Part shown: positions 1 through 8,410 of the stretch, piece after piece
Layout of the letters: the number at the start of each line of letters is the position of its first letter
How positions within the stretch are numbered: position 1 is the first letter of the stretch
Virus record (IMG/VR): IMGVR_UViG_3300042197_001803
Location: 1 to 64,000 of that record
DNA length: 64,000 nucleotides
Strand: one strand, 5' to 3'
Source: a virus
Position numbers and translations under genes: made by a program
The notes under the pieces: model-generated
Database searches by the model: none
What the model was told of the DNA's origin: nothing
The model's input: the letters and a program-made list of their open reading frames with translations, nothing else

Positions 1-3
1 ATA

Positions 4-129
4 TTATTCTTCTTTTATTATTGTATAATCCAATATATTACCTTCACTATCTAACCATTTAACACATTCTTCATATGTTTGATATGTTTGGATTATGTTA
101 CCCGATTTTATTTCAATTATACTATACAT
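4..129 (-). CDS. Small hypothetical protein (41 aa)
   Basis: Complete short reading frame starting MYSIIEIKSG and ending ILDYTIIKEE. It starts 2 nt downstream of the stop of the tail-fibre-like gene on the same strand, so it is probably cotranscribed with it. The YxTYEECVKWLDSEG segment looks like a folded small protein rather than random sequence. No family is recognised. Small genes behind fibre genes are sometimes fibre chaperones, but nothing in the sequence shows that here. Confidence 0.5.
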   Translation of the reverse strand: MYSIIEIKSGNIIQTYQTYEECVKWLDSEGNILDYTIIKEE

Positions 130-131
130 TT

Positions 132-1031
132 TTAATAAAATTTAAGTGTTAAAGTTTGTGTTGCGGCGTTAACTGTCGTCCCAATACCACCCCAATTTGA
201 ATTATTAATCCATGGTCTTAAAGCTGCGGTACTACTACCGCTACACAACGCAACATTAGCGAATTCGACCGCTCCGTTTGCCGCACCGCCAGCTCTACAA
301 TTACAACAACCTACATTCCATGTTACACCACTAATATTTGTTGAGAAGTTGACACCTGTTGTACCTGTTCTTAAAGCATCTGCAAGTTGTTGGACTTTAA
401 CATTGTCTGTTATTGTAGTGTACCCTTGTCCGTTAGAACTTGTAAAATCAAATTTTGTATAAGTACCTGTTAATTGACTTCTAAAGGTTGTCCAAGCAGT
501 CTCTATCGCCACACCAGGTGACTGTCCTCCTGTGAATGTTTGTGAGAATATTACCGCACCTCCCGATGAAGGCGTACTACTTGGTGTTGGTGTTACAGTT
601 GGAGTTACGGTACTAGTTGGTGTTATTGTAACTGTAGGTGTAATAGTAGGTGTTGGTGTTGGTGTAGGTGAAACACTAATCCATGAAGTCCAATATCCAT
701 TATTATTAAGATATGTTTTACATTCATTACCTGTTGTAAAACTTTGTACAAATAATTGGTTAACTAAATCAACAAAAGATTGTTCAGTTTTTAACTCACT
801 CATTTCAAATCCAACGTACGCAGGTATTCCTAAATCATTTGGTTGTGAACCATTTGGTACTGGTAAGGTTATGACATAACCTAAATCTTCATCAGGTCCA
901 CTCCACCACTGAACACCACCAGGTTGTTCTGAGTAATCTAAAGGGTCAACACCAATCGCTAAGTCACCAAGTTGTTCAGTACCTGAAATTGTATTACCTG
1001 TATTATATGCGAATGGTCTTGCGGTCGGCAT
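132..1031 (-). CDS. Tail-fibre / virion surface protein with Pro-Thr linker
   Basis: 299 aa. The N-terminal part (about 1-120) begins MPTARPFAYNTG and contains QWWSGPDEDLGYVI, a style I associate with N-terminal attachment domains of fibre proteins in Bacteroidota phages. A Pro/Thr/Ser linker (about residues 122-157, many TPT repeats) joins it to a C-terminal Gly/Asn/Thr-rich beta-type domain with two adjacent Cys and a third nearby (GCCNC). Attachment domain, extended linker and small C-terminal domain is a typical layout for a fibre or receptor-binding protein. No signal peptide is seen. The exact virion position is inferred. Confidence 0.6.
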   Translation of the reverse strand: MPTARPFAYNTGNTISGTEQLGDLAIGVDPLDYSEQPGGVQWWSGPDEDLGYVITLPVPNGSQPNDLGIPAYVGFEMSELKTEQSFVDLVNQLFVQSFTTGNECKTYLNNNGYWTSWISVSPTPTPTPTITPTVTITPTSTVTPTVTPTPSSTPSSGGAVIFSQTFTGGQSPGVAIETAWTTFRSQLTGTYTKFDFTSSNGQGYTTITDNVKVQQLADALRTGTTGVNFSTNISGVTWNVGCCNCRAGGAANGAVEFANVALCSGSSTAALRPWINNSNWGGIGTTVNAATQTLTLKFY

Positions 1032-1044
1032 TTAGTAAAATAAA

Positions 1045-1494
1045 TTATATTTCTTTTATTTTTATAACTTTAGCACCTTTACCATTTTGTTTTAATGTTA
1101 TTTCTTTTTCATTTGGGTAAAGAATGTTGTTTGATATTGTACTTTGAGCGTCAATTAATGATTTATTTGCTATTACCGTTAATAAAAATTTTTTCTCACC
1201 GTAACCTAAAGCATATTCATGATATCCAATTAAATTTTCATAATCCATAGAATAATGTTTTCCTGGTTGTTTTGTGTTTATGTCAGATTCATTATCGACA
1301 TAAACAACACGGTATAGTTTTAATTCATTTGGTAATGACTTAAACCATTTAATGTGAGAATCTAATTCTTCTTCAGCGTCTTCAGGACTATAATCCATAA
1401 CTTGCAAGTCGTGTAATAAACTACTACGGTTAACTTTAAACTCCAATAATGTATTAGTCTCTTCTTTTAGTATTTTTTCAATAATTTTTTTCAT
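1045..1494 (-). CDS. Candidate ADP-ribosyltransferase-like protein with head-targeting N-terminus
   Basis: 149 aa. The first residues (MKKIIEKILKEE) fit the hydrophobic/basic peptide plus [I/L]-x-E pattern shared by many proteins in this window. The rest carries LYRVVYVD (a possible motif-1 Arg), PGKHYSMDYENL (a possible Ser motif) and YPNEKEITLK (an ExE motif) in the order expected of R-S-E ADP-ribosyltransferases. T4 Alt is a head-packaged enzyme of this class. The match is to motif order only, so the enzymatic call is an inference. The start overlaps the stop of the upstream peptidase gene by 4 nt (ATGA), indicating translational coupling. Confidence 0.45.
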   Translation of the reverse strand: MKKIIEKILKEETNTLLEFKVNRSSLLHDLQVMDYSPEDAEEELDSHIKWFKSLPNELKLYRVVYVDNESDINTKQPGKHYSMDYENLIGYHEYALGYGEKKFLLTVIANKSLIDAQSTISNNILYPNEKEITLKQNGKGAKVIKIKEI

Positions 1495-1913
1495 ACTAAC
1501 CTGTCTTTAACAATATTTAACAACTCTTCAGAAAACGGTCTTCCATGTCTGTTTTCAAACTCGTCCTCAAGTCTTTCAGTTGACATACCTTTACTCTTTA
1601 ATAAAATATACGCGCCTAAATCAGCTTCAATTTCATCTTGTTCTGACCTTGGCCCATCATGTCCCAAAATAAGGTGAGCCACTTCATGAGCCTCAATAAA
1701 TTTCATGTCATCAAATGTAAAACCATCATCACTTAAAAATATCTCACCGTCAATAAAAATAGTTTTAAATTCAGGTGCTAAAAAACCATAACCATATGAA
1801 TTAAAAATGTCTTTGATTATTGGGTAGTTTGGGTTTTGTTTAAATATAACATTGATATTCAAATTGGGTATAAAACTACTTTTATATGACACTAAATCAT
1901 CATTTTCTTCCAT
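1491..1913 (-). CDS. ImmA/IrrE-like zinc metallopeptidase
   Basis: 140 aa. Contains HEVAHLILGH, an HExxH zinc-binding helix, followed about 15 residues later by EIEADLGAYILL, where a Glu/Asp supplies the third ligand. This is the layout of small ImmA/IrrE-like (M78-type) peptidases. No DNA-binding domain is fused. A TATTTATA box on the coding strand (positions 1917-1924) lies just upstream of the start codon. It is coupled by a 4-nt overlap to the candidate ADP-ribosyltransferase gene, so the two may act together on host proteins. Substrate unknown. Confidence 0.65.
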   Translation of the reverse strand: MEENDDLVSYKSSFIPNLNINVIFKQNPNYPIIKDIFNSYGYGFLAPEFKTIFIDGEIFLSDDGFTFDDMKFIEAHEVAHLILGHDGPRSEQDEIEADLGAYILLKSKGMSTERLEDEFENRHGRPFSEELLNIVKDRLV

Positions 1914-1952
1914 AACTATAAATACTTACGACTTTCATAATATTTATATAGT

Positions 1953-2324
1953 ATGTTTAATAGATTTGTCACATATTCCAAAGAAATCGTAGACTCTTAT
2001 TTTTCAGATAAAGAAACGAAAAAAGAGATGTTAAGTGAGATGTTTGGTGAAATATCTAACACACTACTAAAAGCAAGTATAGAACTTGAGGATAACAAAT
2101 TTCCAGAGGAAAGTTGTATAATTATGAAAGATTTAACAGAATCTATATTAAAACAAACCAATTACGGTAAAAAAGATAGATATATAATTAAGCTACATAA
2201 AATGTTGAGTGATTGTAGTAATTTGAAAAATAAATACGAAAGAAATGAAATTCCTATGATGATTTGTGATTTACGTAAATCGTCTAAAGAATTTAAAGCC
2301 TTATCTATGGCGGTTAGTTTATAA
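1953..2324 (+). CDS. Hypothetical helical protein (123 aa)
   Basis: A mostly alpha-helical, Lys/Glu-rich small protein (MFNRFVTYSKEIVDSYF...) with no signal peptide or membrane segment. It is one of the few plus-strand genes and is divergent from the peptidase gene. The 40-bp gap between them holds a TATTTATA box for each direction. It converges with the next minus-strand gene, whose stop lies 1 nt away. No family is recognised. Confidence 0.6.
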   Translation: MFNRFVTYSKEIVDSYFSDKETKKEMLSEMFGEISNTLLKASIELEDNKFPEESCIIMKDLTESILKQTNYGKKDRYIIKLHKMLSDCSNLKNKYERNEIPMMICDLRKSSKEFKALSMAVSL

Positions 2325-2325
2325 T

Positions 2326-3060
2326 TTAATCGTCCACCCACCATTTAATTCTTTCACCTTTTTGGTTATAAAAATCAATATTTGCAGAAGTAAACATGTA
2401 GTCTCTATCTAAAAGTAATGGGTTGTTCCAAAAAAAATTTAATATATCGTCAGGAAAATCATGATTTATATAATCAAAAAAATTATCATCATCAATTACC
2501 TCAGCCATAACTTCTTTAAGTTTTTTGTTGTCAATTTCGACACCTTCATATTTTGGATTTAATAACTTAACATTTAAATCAATTCTTAAGTGTTCATCAT
2601 CGTCCATGACAGCGCCTTCGTAAGTTGTGGTGCAAACACTTTCAATACCTAAAATATTGAAATTAGTAATTAATTTTGATAATCTTTTTATATGTTCCAC
2701 ATCCTCTCGGTTCATTAAAACATCTCTATATTGTCTATATTTGAATTGACTGTCACTATCTTTTTCTATTATTTCACCTTCGTAAGAAACATAAATTTTG
2801 TTAAATAAATTTTTAAAATAATCACGATTGATATAATAATCATTATTTTTTGAGGGGATAAATTTAAGAAAGTCGTGTATTAAATCATCTTTAACACCTT
2901 TAATAACTTGCAAATTTACTGACAATTTTTTTGGGTTTTCAAAATTTAAAATAACAATACCGTCTTCATTTAAAATTGTTGAGTATTCTAAACCGTGAAA
3001 GTCTTTTTTTTCACGACTTAAAAATTTATCATAAAATATTGACAGTAATCTTGGATTCAT
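2326..3060 (-). CDS. Hypothetical protein (244 aa)
   Basis: An acidic soluble protein with no signal peptide, membrane span or known catalytic motif. The C-terminus is aromatic and acidic (IKWWVDD). It lies 2 nt downstream of the 397-aa OmpA-motif gene and is presumably cotranscribed with it from the box upstream of that gene. Not recognised. Confidence 0.6.
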   Translation of the reverse strand: MNPRLLSIFYDKFLSREKKDFHGLEYSTILNEDGIVILNFENPKKLSVNLQVIKGVKDDLIHDFLKFIPSKNNDYYINRDYFKNLFNKIYVSYEGEIIEKDSDSQFKYRQYRDVLMNREDVEHIKRLSKLITNFNILGIESVCTTTYEGAVMDDDEHLRIDLNVKLLNPKYEGVEIDNKKLKEVMAEVIDDDNFFDYINHDFPDDILNFFWNNPLLLDRDYMFTSANIDFYNQKGERIKWWVDD

Positions 3061-3062
3061 AA

Positions 3063-4256
3063 TTATTTAGTTTCTTTACCACAAGCGTTTATGTCTTTCA
3101 TATATGCTGTTTGGTCTTTTCCTGTTGGGGTTGATGCTTGATAATTGAATACTTGACCTTTACCATTTGTAACTTTAATATCACCAGCCCCTTCATGACA
3201 TCCATTACCCCATTTGTGGTGACTTTCATTATTATAATTTCTACAAGTTGCTCCGATTCTAAATTTAGGTGTCTGACCAGGTTTTGTATTAGGTATTGTT
3301 GCGGATAATATTTTGTTGGCTAAATCAGGACTAACAATAAATTTATTATACCTCATACAGGTTTTATCGGTATTACCACTACCTGTACAAGTACCAGGAT
3401 TGTTATCATATGGGTCAGGAGTACCATCTTTTCTTTTAGCGTTATTTAAACTGGCATATTTTTTACCGTCATCTCTTGTTAGTGGAACATCATTTAATGT
3501 TATCTCATATACAGAACTATTACATTTATGACCTTTGCTTAAGTCCGTATAATTAATTTCAATAACCATGTTATCTAAACATTCTTTAATTGTGGTTAAC
3601 TCCTCTAACTTAAGTTTAACTCGTAGGTATTGAGCGTTAATATATTCATTAAGCTGTGTCGCATAATCAGTTTGTTTTCCATTAAACCAATTTTTAATTC
3701 CATTACCTGGGTCAAAAGTTTTTGATAAACATACATAACCTTGTTTGTCATCAGCAGGTATTTTATTTGAAGGACAAAAAGGTTGTCCAATCCATTTAGG
3801 ACCACCGACATCACCTTGAGGGTTAACTACTTTGAATGATGGTAATGTTAACAATAACTTTTGATTGACATATGACTGTAGTTGTTTTGTAATGTAATTT
3901 TGAATTGTTGCTGTTCTTTTCTTGGATAAAGTTCCAGGTTCAACTCTAGTACCACCCTTTTCATTATCAGTATTTGGGATTCTTGATTCTCCTCCCCCTA
4001 ACATAACGCTAACCATGTAAGCCTTTCCTTGACCATTTTTTAAAAATTCAGTTACCTTAGCTAGTTCAGGGTCTAAAGTATTTTTAAAATCCGCATATGT
4101 TTCACTATAATAACCTCCTTTGAATGTAACTCTAACATCAACTTCCAACGTTTTACTTGGTTGGGTGTTATCTGTCGCTTGTTCAGATAAAATACCGTAT
4201 TGTTTGAGTATATCCTTCTTTTCTGATTCAGTTATCAAAAACTTCTTAATGTTCAT
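3063..4256 (-). CDS. OmpA-motif protein with head-targeting N-terminus
   Basis: 397 aa. It starts MNIKKFLITESEKKDILKQ and continues YGILSEQ; both [I/L]-x-E sites fit prohead-protease cleavage. Residues about 80-125 contain GGGESRIPNTD, then GTLSKKRTATIQNYI, resembling the Gly/Ser-x-Asn-x-LSxxRA helix of OmpA-like peptidoglycan-binding domains. The C-terminal half has several Cys (for example GTCTGSGNTDKTC, CRNYNNESHHKWGNGC). I read it as a virion-associated protein that may touch peptidoglycan; the OmpA relation rests on one motif. A TATTTATA box is at 4269-4276, and a host-type promoter for the opposite strand overlaps this region. Confidence 0.5.
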   Translation of the reverse strand: MNIKKFLITESEKKDILKQYGILSEQATDNTQPSKTLEVDVRVTFKGGYYSETYADFKNTLDPELAKVTEFLKNGQGKAYMVSVMLGGGESRIPNTDNEKGGTRVEPGTLSKKRTATIQNYITKQLQSYVNQKLLLTLPSFKVVNPQGDVGGPKWIGQPFCPSNKIPADDKQGYVCLSKTFDPGNGIKNWFNGKQTDYATQLNEYINAQYLRVKLKLEELTTIKECLDNMVIEINYTDLSKGHKCNSSVYEITLNDVPLTRDDGKKYASLNNAKRKDGTPDPYDNNPGTCTGSGNTDKTCMRYNKFIVSPDLANKILSATIPNTKPGQTPKFRIGATCRNYNNESHHKWGNGCHEGAGDIKVTNGKGQVFNYQASTPTGKDQTAYMKDINACGKETK

Positions 4257-4277
4257 TCAAATTTTTATTATAAATAC

Positions 4278-4308
4278 TTTGTGGATTCAGTTTATTTACC
4301 TATCTTTG
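4278..4308 (+). promoter_or_regulatory. Bacteroidota sigma-A-type promoter (TTTG-N19-TATCTTTG)
   Basis: TTTG at 4278-4281 and TATCTTTG at 4301-4308 with a 19-nt spacer match the Bacteroidota -33/-7 consensus (TTTG, TAnnTTTG). It sits 22 nt upstream of the lipoprotein start codon and drives the plus strand. Confidence 0.8.
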
Positions 4309-4329
4309 TAATACAAAATAGTTAAAGAT

Positions 4330-4581
4330 ATGAGAAAGTCATTATATATATTACTCGCATTACTAATCGTATGGTTGTTAAGTTCTTGCAAGACCACTTT
4401 TATTGGTAAGCCTAAAACTTATTACACTAAGTATATGGTTAACTACAAAAACGGTCAATCTCAAGTTTTAATTTATCCTCATCATTGGGACGTAATGTCT
4501 ATGATTGATACTACAGGTGAACTTAAGCTTGACCACATTGATACTTTACAATACAAAGTAAAACAAAAGGACTTAAATTAA
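4330..4581 (+). CDS. Small lipoprotein
   Basis: 83 aa. A typical signal sequence (MRKSLYILLALLIVWLLSSC) ends in a lipobox with Cys20, so the mature protein should be lipid-anchored in the host envelope. The remainder (about 63 aa) is polar. It has its own host-type promoter and a strong terminator, making it a monocistronic, probably early-expressed gene. Phage lipoproteins of this kind often block superinfection or alter receptors; that role is inferred from context only. Confidence 0.75.
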   Translation: MRKSLYILLALLIVWLLSSCKTTFIGKPKTYYTKYMVNYKNGQSQVLIYPHHWDVMSMIDTTGELKLDHIDTLQYKVKQKDLN

Positions 4582-4605
4582 AAAAGGGGTTTTAAACCCC
4601 TTTTT
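4581..4605. terminator. Bidirectional intrinsic terminator
   Basis: Inverted repeat AAAAAGGGG / CCCCTTTTT with a 7-nt loop between convergent genes. The stem has a U tract in either direction, so it can end the plus-strand lipoprotein transcript and the minus-strand 340-aa gene. Confidence 0.85.
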
Positions 4606-4607
4606 GT

Positions 4608-5630
4608 TTATAAATAATCTCCGAACATTTCGTTAATATATCTATCCACTAACCTTGAGTCAGGATAATCAGGAATCCTAAAGTCTAAAAAATCATACCC
4701 ACTCATTTCGTCCATCATTTTTGTTAGTATACCTGTAAAACTACCATGATATTCCATTAAATCATCGTTGTAATGACTATCTTTGTAGGTTTCTAAATAA
4801 TCATAAATAATTTGGTGTAAATCTTTGATTTTTATGTATTCATCATATCTTGTTTTTTCACCAACTTTAACGGTTTCAGTATGGAATTTGGGTTCAAAGT
4901 ATGTTGATATCTCATCCATAACATCTTTCCATACTTCATCAGTATATGCGGTATTATAAGCATTACCGTGTAAACCGTATAACTCGGAATTAATCGTATC
5001 TAACTCATATTTGAGTAGATATTTCATAGTTTCCTCGTCATCAACAACTCTATCAATATTTTCAGATGTAACAAAAAAATGGTCATCGTGTCCTTGTTCT
5101 GACGCAATCAACTCCATTTCTTCAGACGCCTTACTATTAAGTTCAATTGATATATTTTTTAATTCATTTAGAACTCTTTCTTTAAAATATTTTAAATTAT
5201 CAGGGGTTAACTCTTCAATAACATCTCTATAAACATCATCAGTGGTATCATAATATGGCTCCCACCAATCTTCACCCATAATATTCTTTACCAAATCTCT
5301 GGTATTTTCATATCTAGTTTCTTTAAAAAACTCAGAAATCTCTTCTCTATCACGTAATCTTAAATAATAACCATCACTCTTTTTATGGATATCAGTTAAA
5401 GTGTTGTCTACAATATAATCAATAACTTTTTCAGGGTTTTCTTGGAGTAGTGTGAAAGCAAAATTATTATATTGTTCGTCAGGTATGTTTTTTAAAGTTA
5501 ACTCACTTTCTAAACCATTTTTTTTTAAGTATTTATAAAAATTATCAAAACTACCAAAAAAAGGTTTAATTTCATCCCACCCACCATCGTGTAAGGTTTC
5601 TAACATATTTAAAGCCGATTCTCTACTCAT
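4608..5630 (-). CDS. Hypothetical protein (340 aa)
   Basis: A large, strongly acidic, helical soluble protein (MSRESALNMLETLHDGGW...). No signal peptide, membrane segment or known motif. Its N-terminus is not a clear head-targeting peptide. A TATTTAT box (5647-5653) precedes it, so it falls in the phage-type transcription class. It stands alone between two terminators. Not recognised. Confidence 0.6.
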   Translation of the reverse strand: MSRESALNMLETLHDGGWDEIKPFFGSFDNFYKYLKKNGLESELTLKNIPDEQYNNFAFTLLQENPEKVIDYIVDNTLTDIHKKSDGYYLRLRDREEISEFFKETRYENTRDLVKNIMGEDWWEPYYDTTDDVYRDVIEELTPDNLKYFKERVLNELKNISIELNSKASEEMELIASEQGHDDHFFVTSENIDRVVDDEETMKYLLKYELDTINSELYGLHGNAYNTAYTDEVWKDVMDEISTYFEPKFHTETVKVGEKTRYDEYIKIKDLHQIIYDYLETYKDSHYNDDLMEYHGSFTGILTKMMDEMSGYDFLDFRIPDYPDSRLVDRYINEMFGDYL

Positions 5631-5666
5631 TAGTAATCAATATAAGATAAATATATTGATAAATAA

Positions 5667-5692
5667 AAAACCCCTAACTAAGTAGGGGTTTT
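5667..5692. terminator. Intrinsic terminator
   Basis: AAAACCCCTA...TAGGGGTTTT inverted repeat immediately downstream of the 73-aa gene on the minus strand, followed in that direction by a run of T. It can act in both directions. Confidence 0.75.
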
Positions 5693-5704
5693 AAGTTTAT
5701 CGGT

Positions 5705-5926
5705 TTAATTATGGATTAGTTCATGTTGAATTAACAATAGTCGGTATTTTAATTCTGACTTAATTTCACTTCTTATTATAATATCAACATTATTATTTTT
5801 CATCTGTTCGTAAAAATTGTTAATTAATTTTGACGCAACAATTGTTTGGGGATAGGTAATACAAGAGTCAATTACTTTTTCAACCCAACTTTTAACATCC
5901 ATATAGTGATTACTTTTATTATTCAT
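5705..5926 (-). CDS. Hypothetical protein (73 aa)
   Basis: A small helical protein beginning MNNKSNHYMDVKSWVEKVID. No motif recognised. It starts just after the stop of the 74-aa gene and appears to be the last gene of a run that begins near 7574 with the nucleotidyltransferase. Confidence 0.5.
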   Translation of the reverse strand: MNNKSNHYMDVKSWVEKVIDSCITYPQTIVASKLINNFYEQMKNNNVDIIIRSEIKSELKYRLLLIQHELIHN

Positions 5927-5927
5927 T

Positions 5928-6152
5928 TTATTTAATTATTGTCGTTATAAAACCTGTCTTTTCAATCTTTTTAATAATCTGTTCAGGAGTTTCAATAACT
6001 CTATAGTAATTTTGGGAACCAAAAGCCATTGTTATCAAAGTATGGTCACTTCTTTGGTCAATACCTTCAATAAAAGTAGCATTTAAATATACAATTTTTT
6101 CATCTGTCTGAGTTACGGATATAAAATTATTTGTCATAGTTTTTATTTTCAA
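5928..6152 (-). CDS. Hypothetical protein (74 aa)
   Basis: A small alpha/beta protein (MKIKTMTNNFISVTQTDEKI...). It has no recognisable motif or membrane segment. It sits between the 220-aa gene and the 73-aa gene in the same orientation with short gaps, consistent with one early operon. Confidence 0.5.
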   Translation of the reverse strand: MKIKTMTNNFISVTQTDEKIVYLNATFIEGIDQRSDHTLITMAFGSQNYYRVIETPEQIIKKIEKTGFITTIIK

Positions 6153-6171
6153 ATTTAATAAATTTATTTAA

Positions 6172-6834
6172 TTAATCCAAACTATTAGGAAGATATAATA
6201 GTGTGGGATTTTTCTTTTGAATATCAATTTCAGGGTATCTTTTTTTAAATTCCATGACATCGAATTTTTCAGTGATAATGTGAAATCCATTTTTAGTTGG
6301 TATTGTCATAAGCCATTTAGGGGCTCTTTCATATGTGATTACAACACCAGATGAAGTATGTGTGTGAATCTCGCTTCTATTAACAAACGGTGGACATTCT
6401 TCATTGATATAATTTATAACCTCAGTTAAATGATTTATATCATTACTATCAATATCAACAATCCATCGTTTTTCCAATGTTTTAATTTGTCCAACAACTG
6501 AATCAAAAACGTGTTGTTGGTTTATCTGTCCACTTTGGATTCTATGTACAATCTCGGTTATCATATTCATTGCAACATCCTTGTGATTTTGTTTTTGAAT
6601 ATGTATATACGCACGAGCCTTAAAGATTTCACATAACTGTTTAATCTCATCGTATCGTTTATCGAGATATTCGATACTTTCTACACAATATGTTTTTATA
6701 GTGCGAACTGACTGATGATTGTCTCGTTCACCTTCAGGTTGGTCTTTCTTCCTTTTGAAAACATATAACATATAAAAGTCACCTTTATTTTCAAAATTCA
6801 AAAGAGGTTTAATTATTTCTATATTGTCAATCAT
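6172..6834 (-). CDS. Hypothetical protein, possible primase-polymerase-like fold
   Basis: 220 aa, starting at MIDNIEIIKP because that ATG overlaps the stop of the upstream nucleotidyltransferase (ATGA). The middle has WIVDIDSND, an acidic DxD-type motif after a hydrophobic strand, and later TIPTKNGFHIIT, a Lys/Asn-Gly-x-His motif. DxD followed by a basic/Gly/His strand is reminiscent of archaeo-eukaryotic primase (AEP) cores. This is a motif-level guess only. Coupling to a tRNA/poly(A) nucleotidyltransferase suggests nucleic-acid metabolism. Confidence 0.4.
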   Translation of the reverse strand: MIDNIEIIKPLLNFENKGDFYMLYVFKRKKDQPEGERDNHQSVRTIKTYCVESIEYLDKRYDEIKQLCEIFKARAYIHIQKQNHKDVAMNMITEIVHRIQSGQINQQHVFDSVVGQIKTLEKRWIVDIDSNDINHLTEVINYINEECPPFVNRSEIHTHTSSGVVITYERAPKWLMTIPTKNGFHIITEKFDVMEFKKRYPEIDIQKKNPTLLYLPNSLD

Positions 6835-7574
6835 AGTTCCATTGTTGGTTTTAACCACATTCCTCTACCAAACATAATCTGAATAAGTTTTGGATTTATG
6901 CGGTTTATGTCATAAAATAAGTCTAAAGATTTAATTGTATCGTGTTTCATCATTTTAAAGACTTCTTCACGAATTCTTTCTTGTGAGACAACCTCTTCAA
7001 GTTTGTTAACAACACTATCCATTAAACAGGTTTCCCAAACTCTTGGTGAAATAACAAACTCTTTTGTAATTGAAAACCTAAAAGCTCTCAAAAGTCTAAG
7101 TGGGTCATCTAACATGGTTATACGAGAATCCAAAGGTGTTATTAACATTCTTGCCTCTAATGCCCACATACCGTCAAAGTAGTCAATAATATTACCATCT
7201 TCATCTTTAGCGAGAGCGTTCAAAGTGAAATCCCTACGAATTAAATCATCGTATAGAGTACCAGGGACGATAATGGGTTGTCTTGTGCCCTCAACATATC
7301 CAATCTCCTTACGAGCCATTACGAAGTCAGCAACACCTTGGTATTTGTGTCCCTTTGGGAACTTAGCTCTGATTGTAAAACACTCAGGTGTTGACAAGAA
7401 AATTTCAAACTTTTCAGAACTAAGATACGTTTCCAAGATAACAAACATTTCGTAAGCATCTTTATATTTGTCTAAAAGATTTTCATTAGGGACGGCAACA
7501 TAGTCAATGTCCTTGGACTTTAAACCAAGAATTTCGTCTCTGACGCAACCACCAACTTCAAAAAAGTTAAACAT
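6831..7574 (-). CDS. CCA-adding / poly(A) polymerase-type nucleotidyltransferase
   Basis: 247 aa. All head and neck motifs of class II tRNA nucleotidyltransferases are present: FFEVGGCVRDEILG near the N-terminus, KSKDIDYVAV with the catalytic DxD, RRDFTLNALA, IIDYFDG, and DDPLRLLRAFRF. It is shorter than cellular enzymes (about 400 aa) and lacks most of the body and tail. It probably repairs or adds CCA on tRNA 3' ends, or polyadenylates RNA; the two activities cannot be separated by eye. The coding-strand TATCTTTG box at 7579-7586 ends 4 nt from the ATG, implying an almost leaderless mRNA. Confidence 0.88.
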   Translation of the reverse strand: MFNFFEVGGCVRDEILGLKSKDIDYVAVPNENLLDKYKDAYEMFVILETYLSSEKFEIFLSTPECFTIRAKFPKGHKYQGVADFVMARKEIGYVEGTRQPIIVPGTLYDDLIRRDFTLNALAKDEDGNIIDYFDGMWALEARMLITPLDSRITMLDDPLRLLRAFRFSITKEFVISPRVWETCLMDSVVNKLEEVVSQERIREEVFKMMKHDTIKSLDLFYDINRINPKLIQIMFGRGMWLKPTMEL

Positions 7575-7578
7575 AATA

Positions 7579-7586
7579 CAAAGATA
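7579..7586 (-). promoter_or_regulatory. Host-type -7 box (TATCTTTG)
   Basis: TATCTTTG on the minus strand directly before the nucleotidyltransferase ATG. No clear TTTG -33 element is visible at the usual spacing, so the promoter may be weak or factor-dependent. Confidence 0.55.
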
Positions 7587-7590
7587 AGAA

Positions 7591-7800
7591 TTATTTTTGA
7601 ATTAACATATTGGTATTTGAAATAGGTACTCGTAATACTGGCACTACACCGCTATTAGTTTTCATCATGACTTCGTAATAACCATCATTAACTTTAACCG
7701 TTGGTGTGTTAATGAATTGATAAATACATGACGACCCACCTGGATTACCTGAAAATAATTCTGTAATTTTTTCTTCTGTTTTAAAAACTAATGTTTGCAT
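7591..7800 (-). CDS. Hypothetical protein (69 aa)
   Basis: A small beta-rich protein (MQTLVFKTEEKITELFSG...). Its start overlaps the end of the 197-aa gene by 20 nt, so the two are likely translationally coupled. No recognised motif. Confidence 0.5.
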   Translation of the reverse strand: MQTLVFKTEEKITELFSGNPGGSSCIYQFINTPTVKVNDGYYEVMMKTNSGVVPVLRVPISNTNMLIQK

Positions 7801-8374
7801 ATTCTTTTATTTTATTTATTAACTTTTTAAATCTTTTTGGTTCTTCTGTTGTGTTATAATTTTTTGGGGTGTTCATCATCTCCCATTCGTATCTCTCTCT
7901 ATTAAATTTAGCGTTACGCCAATCAATAATCCTTTTATATTTATCTTCACTATAAGTAGGCTTGTGTCCAAATACTGAACTACGATTTAACCCCCAAAAC
8001 GCCAAATCATAATATGTACACTTAGTTATGAAAGAACCTTCATCAACTTTAATTTCAAAGTTATTAATTTCTGATAAGTCATACCAAACCAAAACATTCT
8101 CAACTAAATGATAAACAGCCTCCCAAAGTATTTCAGAGTTATTGTACCTATTAGGTACTGAAATTGTAAAATTATACTTTACATTTGGTATCTCACAATT
8201 AAAAGAGTAAGTAACCTTTTCACGAGTTGTTTTGTCCATATCAGATGATACAATTTTTCTTAGTATCTGATTAAGGTGTGTAGTTCTTTTATCCTGACCG
8301 TGAGGGTAAAAAAATTCAGAGCGAGCAATTGTCTCGTTATCCAATAATGGTTTATATCCTATCTCTGTTAACAT
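7781..8374 (-). CDS. Hypothetical protein (197 aa)
   Basis: A soluble alpha/beta protein (MLTEIGYKPLLDNETIARSE...), rich in Trp and Tyr in its second half, with a basic helical C-terminus (KRFKKLINKIKEYA). A host-type TATCTTTG box (8379-8386, minus strand) ends 4 nt before the ATG, so it is predicted to be an early, leaderless transcript. Function not recognised. Confidence 0.6.
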   Translation of the reverse strand: MLTEIGYKPLLDNETIARSEFFYPHGQDKRTTHLNQILRKIVSSDMDKTTREKVTYSFNCEIPNVKYNFTISVPNRYNNSEILWEAVYHLVENVLVWYDLSEINNFEIKVDEGSFITKCTYYDLAFWGLNRSSVFGHKPTYSEDKYKRIIDWRNAKFNRERYEWEMMNTPKNYNTTEEPKRFKKLINKIKEYANISF

Positions 8375-8410
8375 AGAACAAAGATACGGAAAAAAAATTA
8401 AATAAGAAAA

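Noticed and set aside
532-879. 115-codon open frame on the plus strand opposite the fibre gene
   Set aside because: It is a by-product of the Pro/Thr repeat on the other strand (Val/Gly-rich antisense) and has no promoter or homology-like features.
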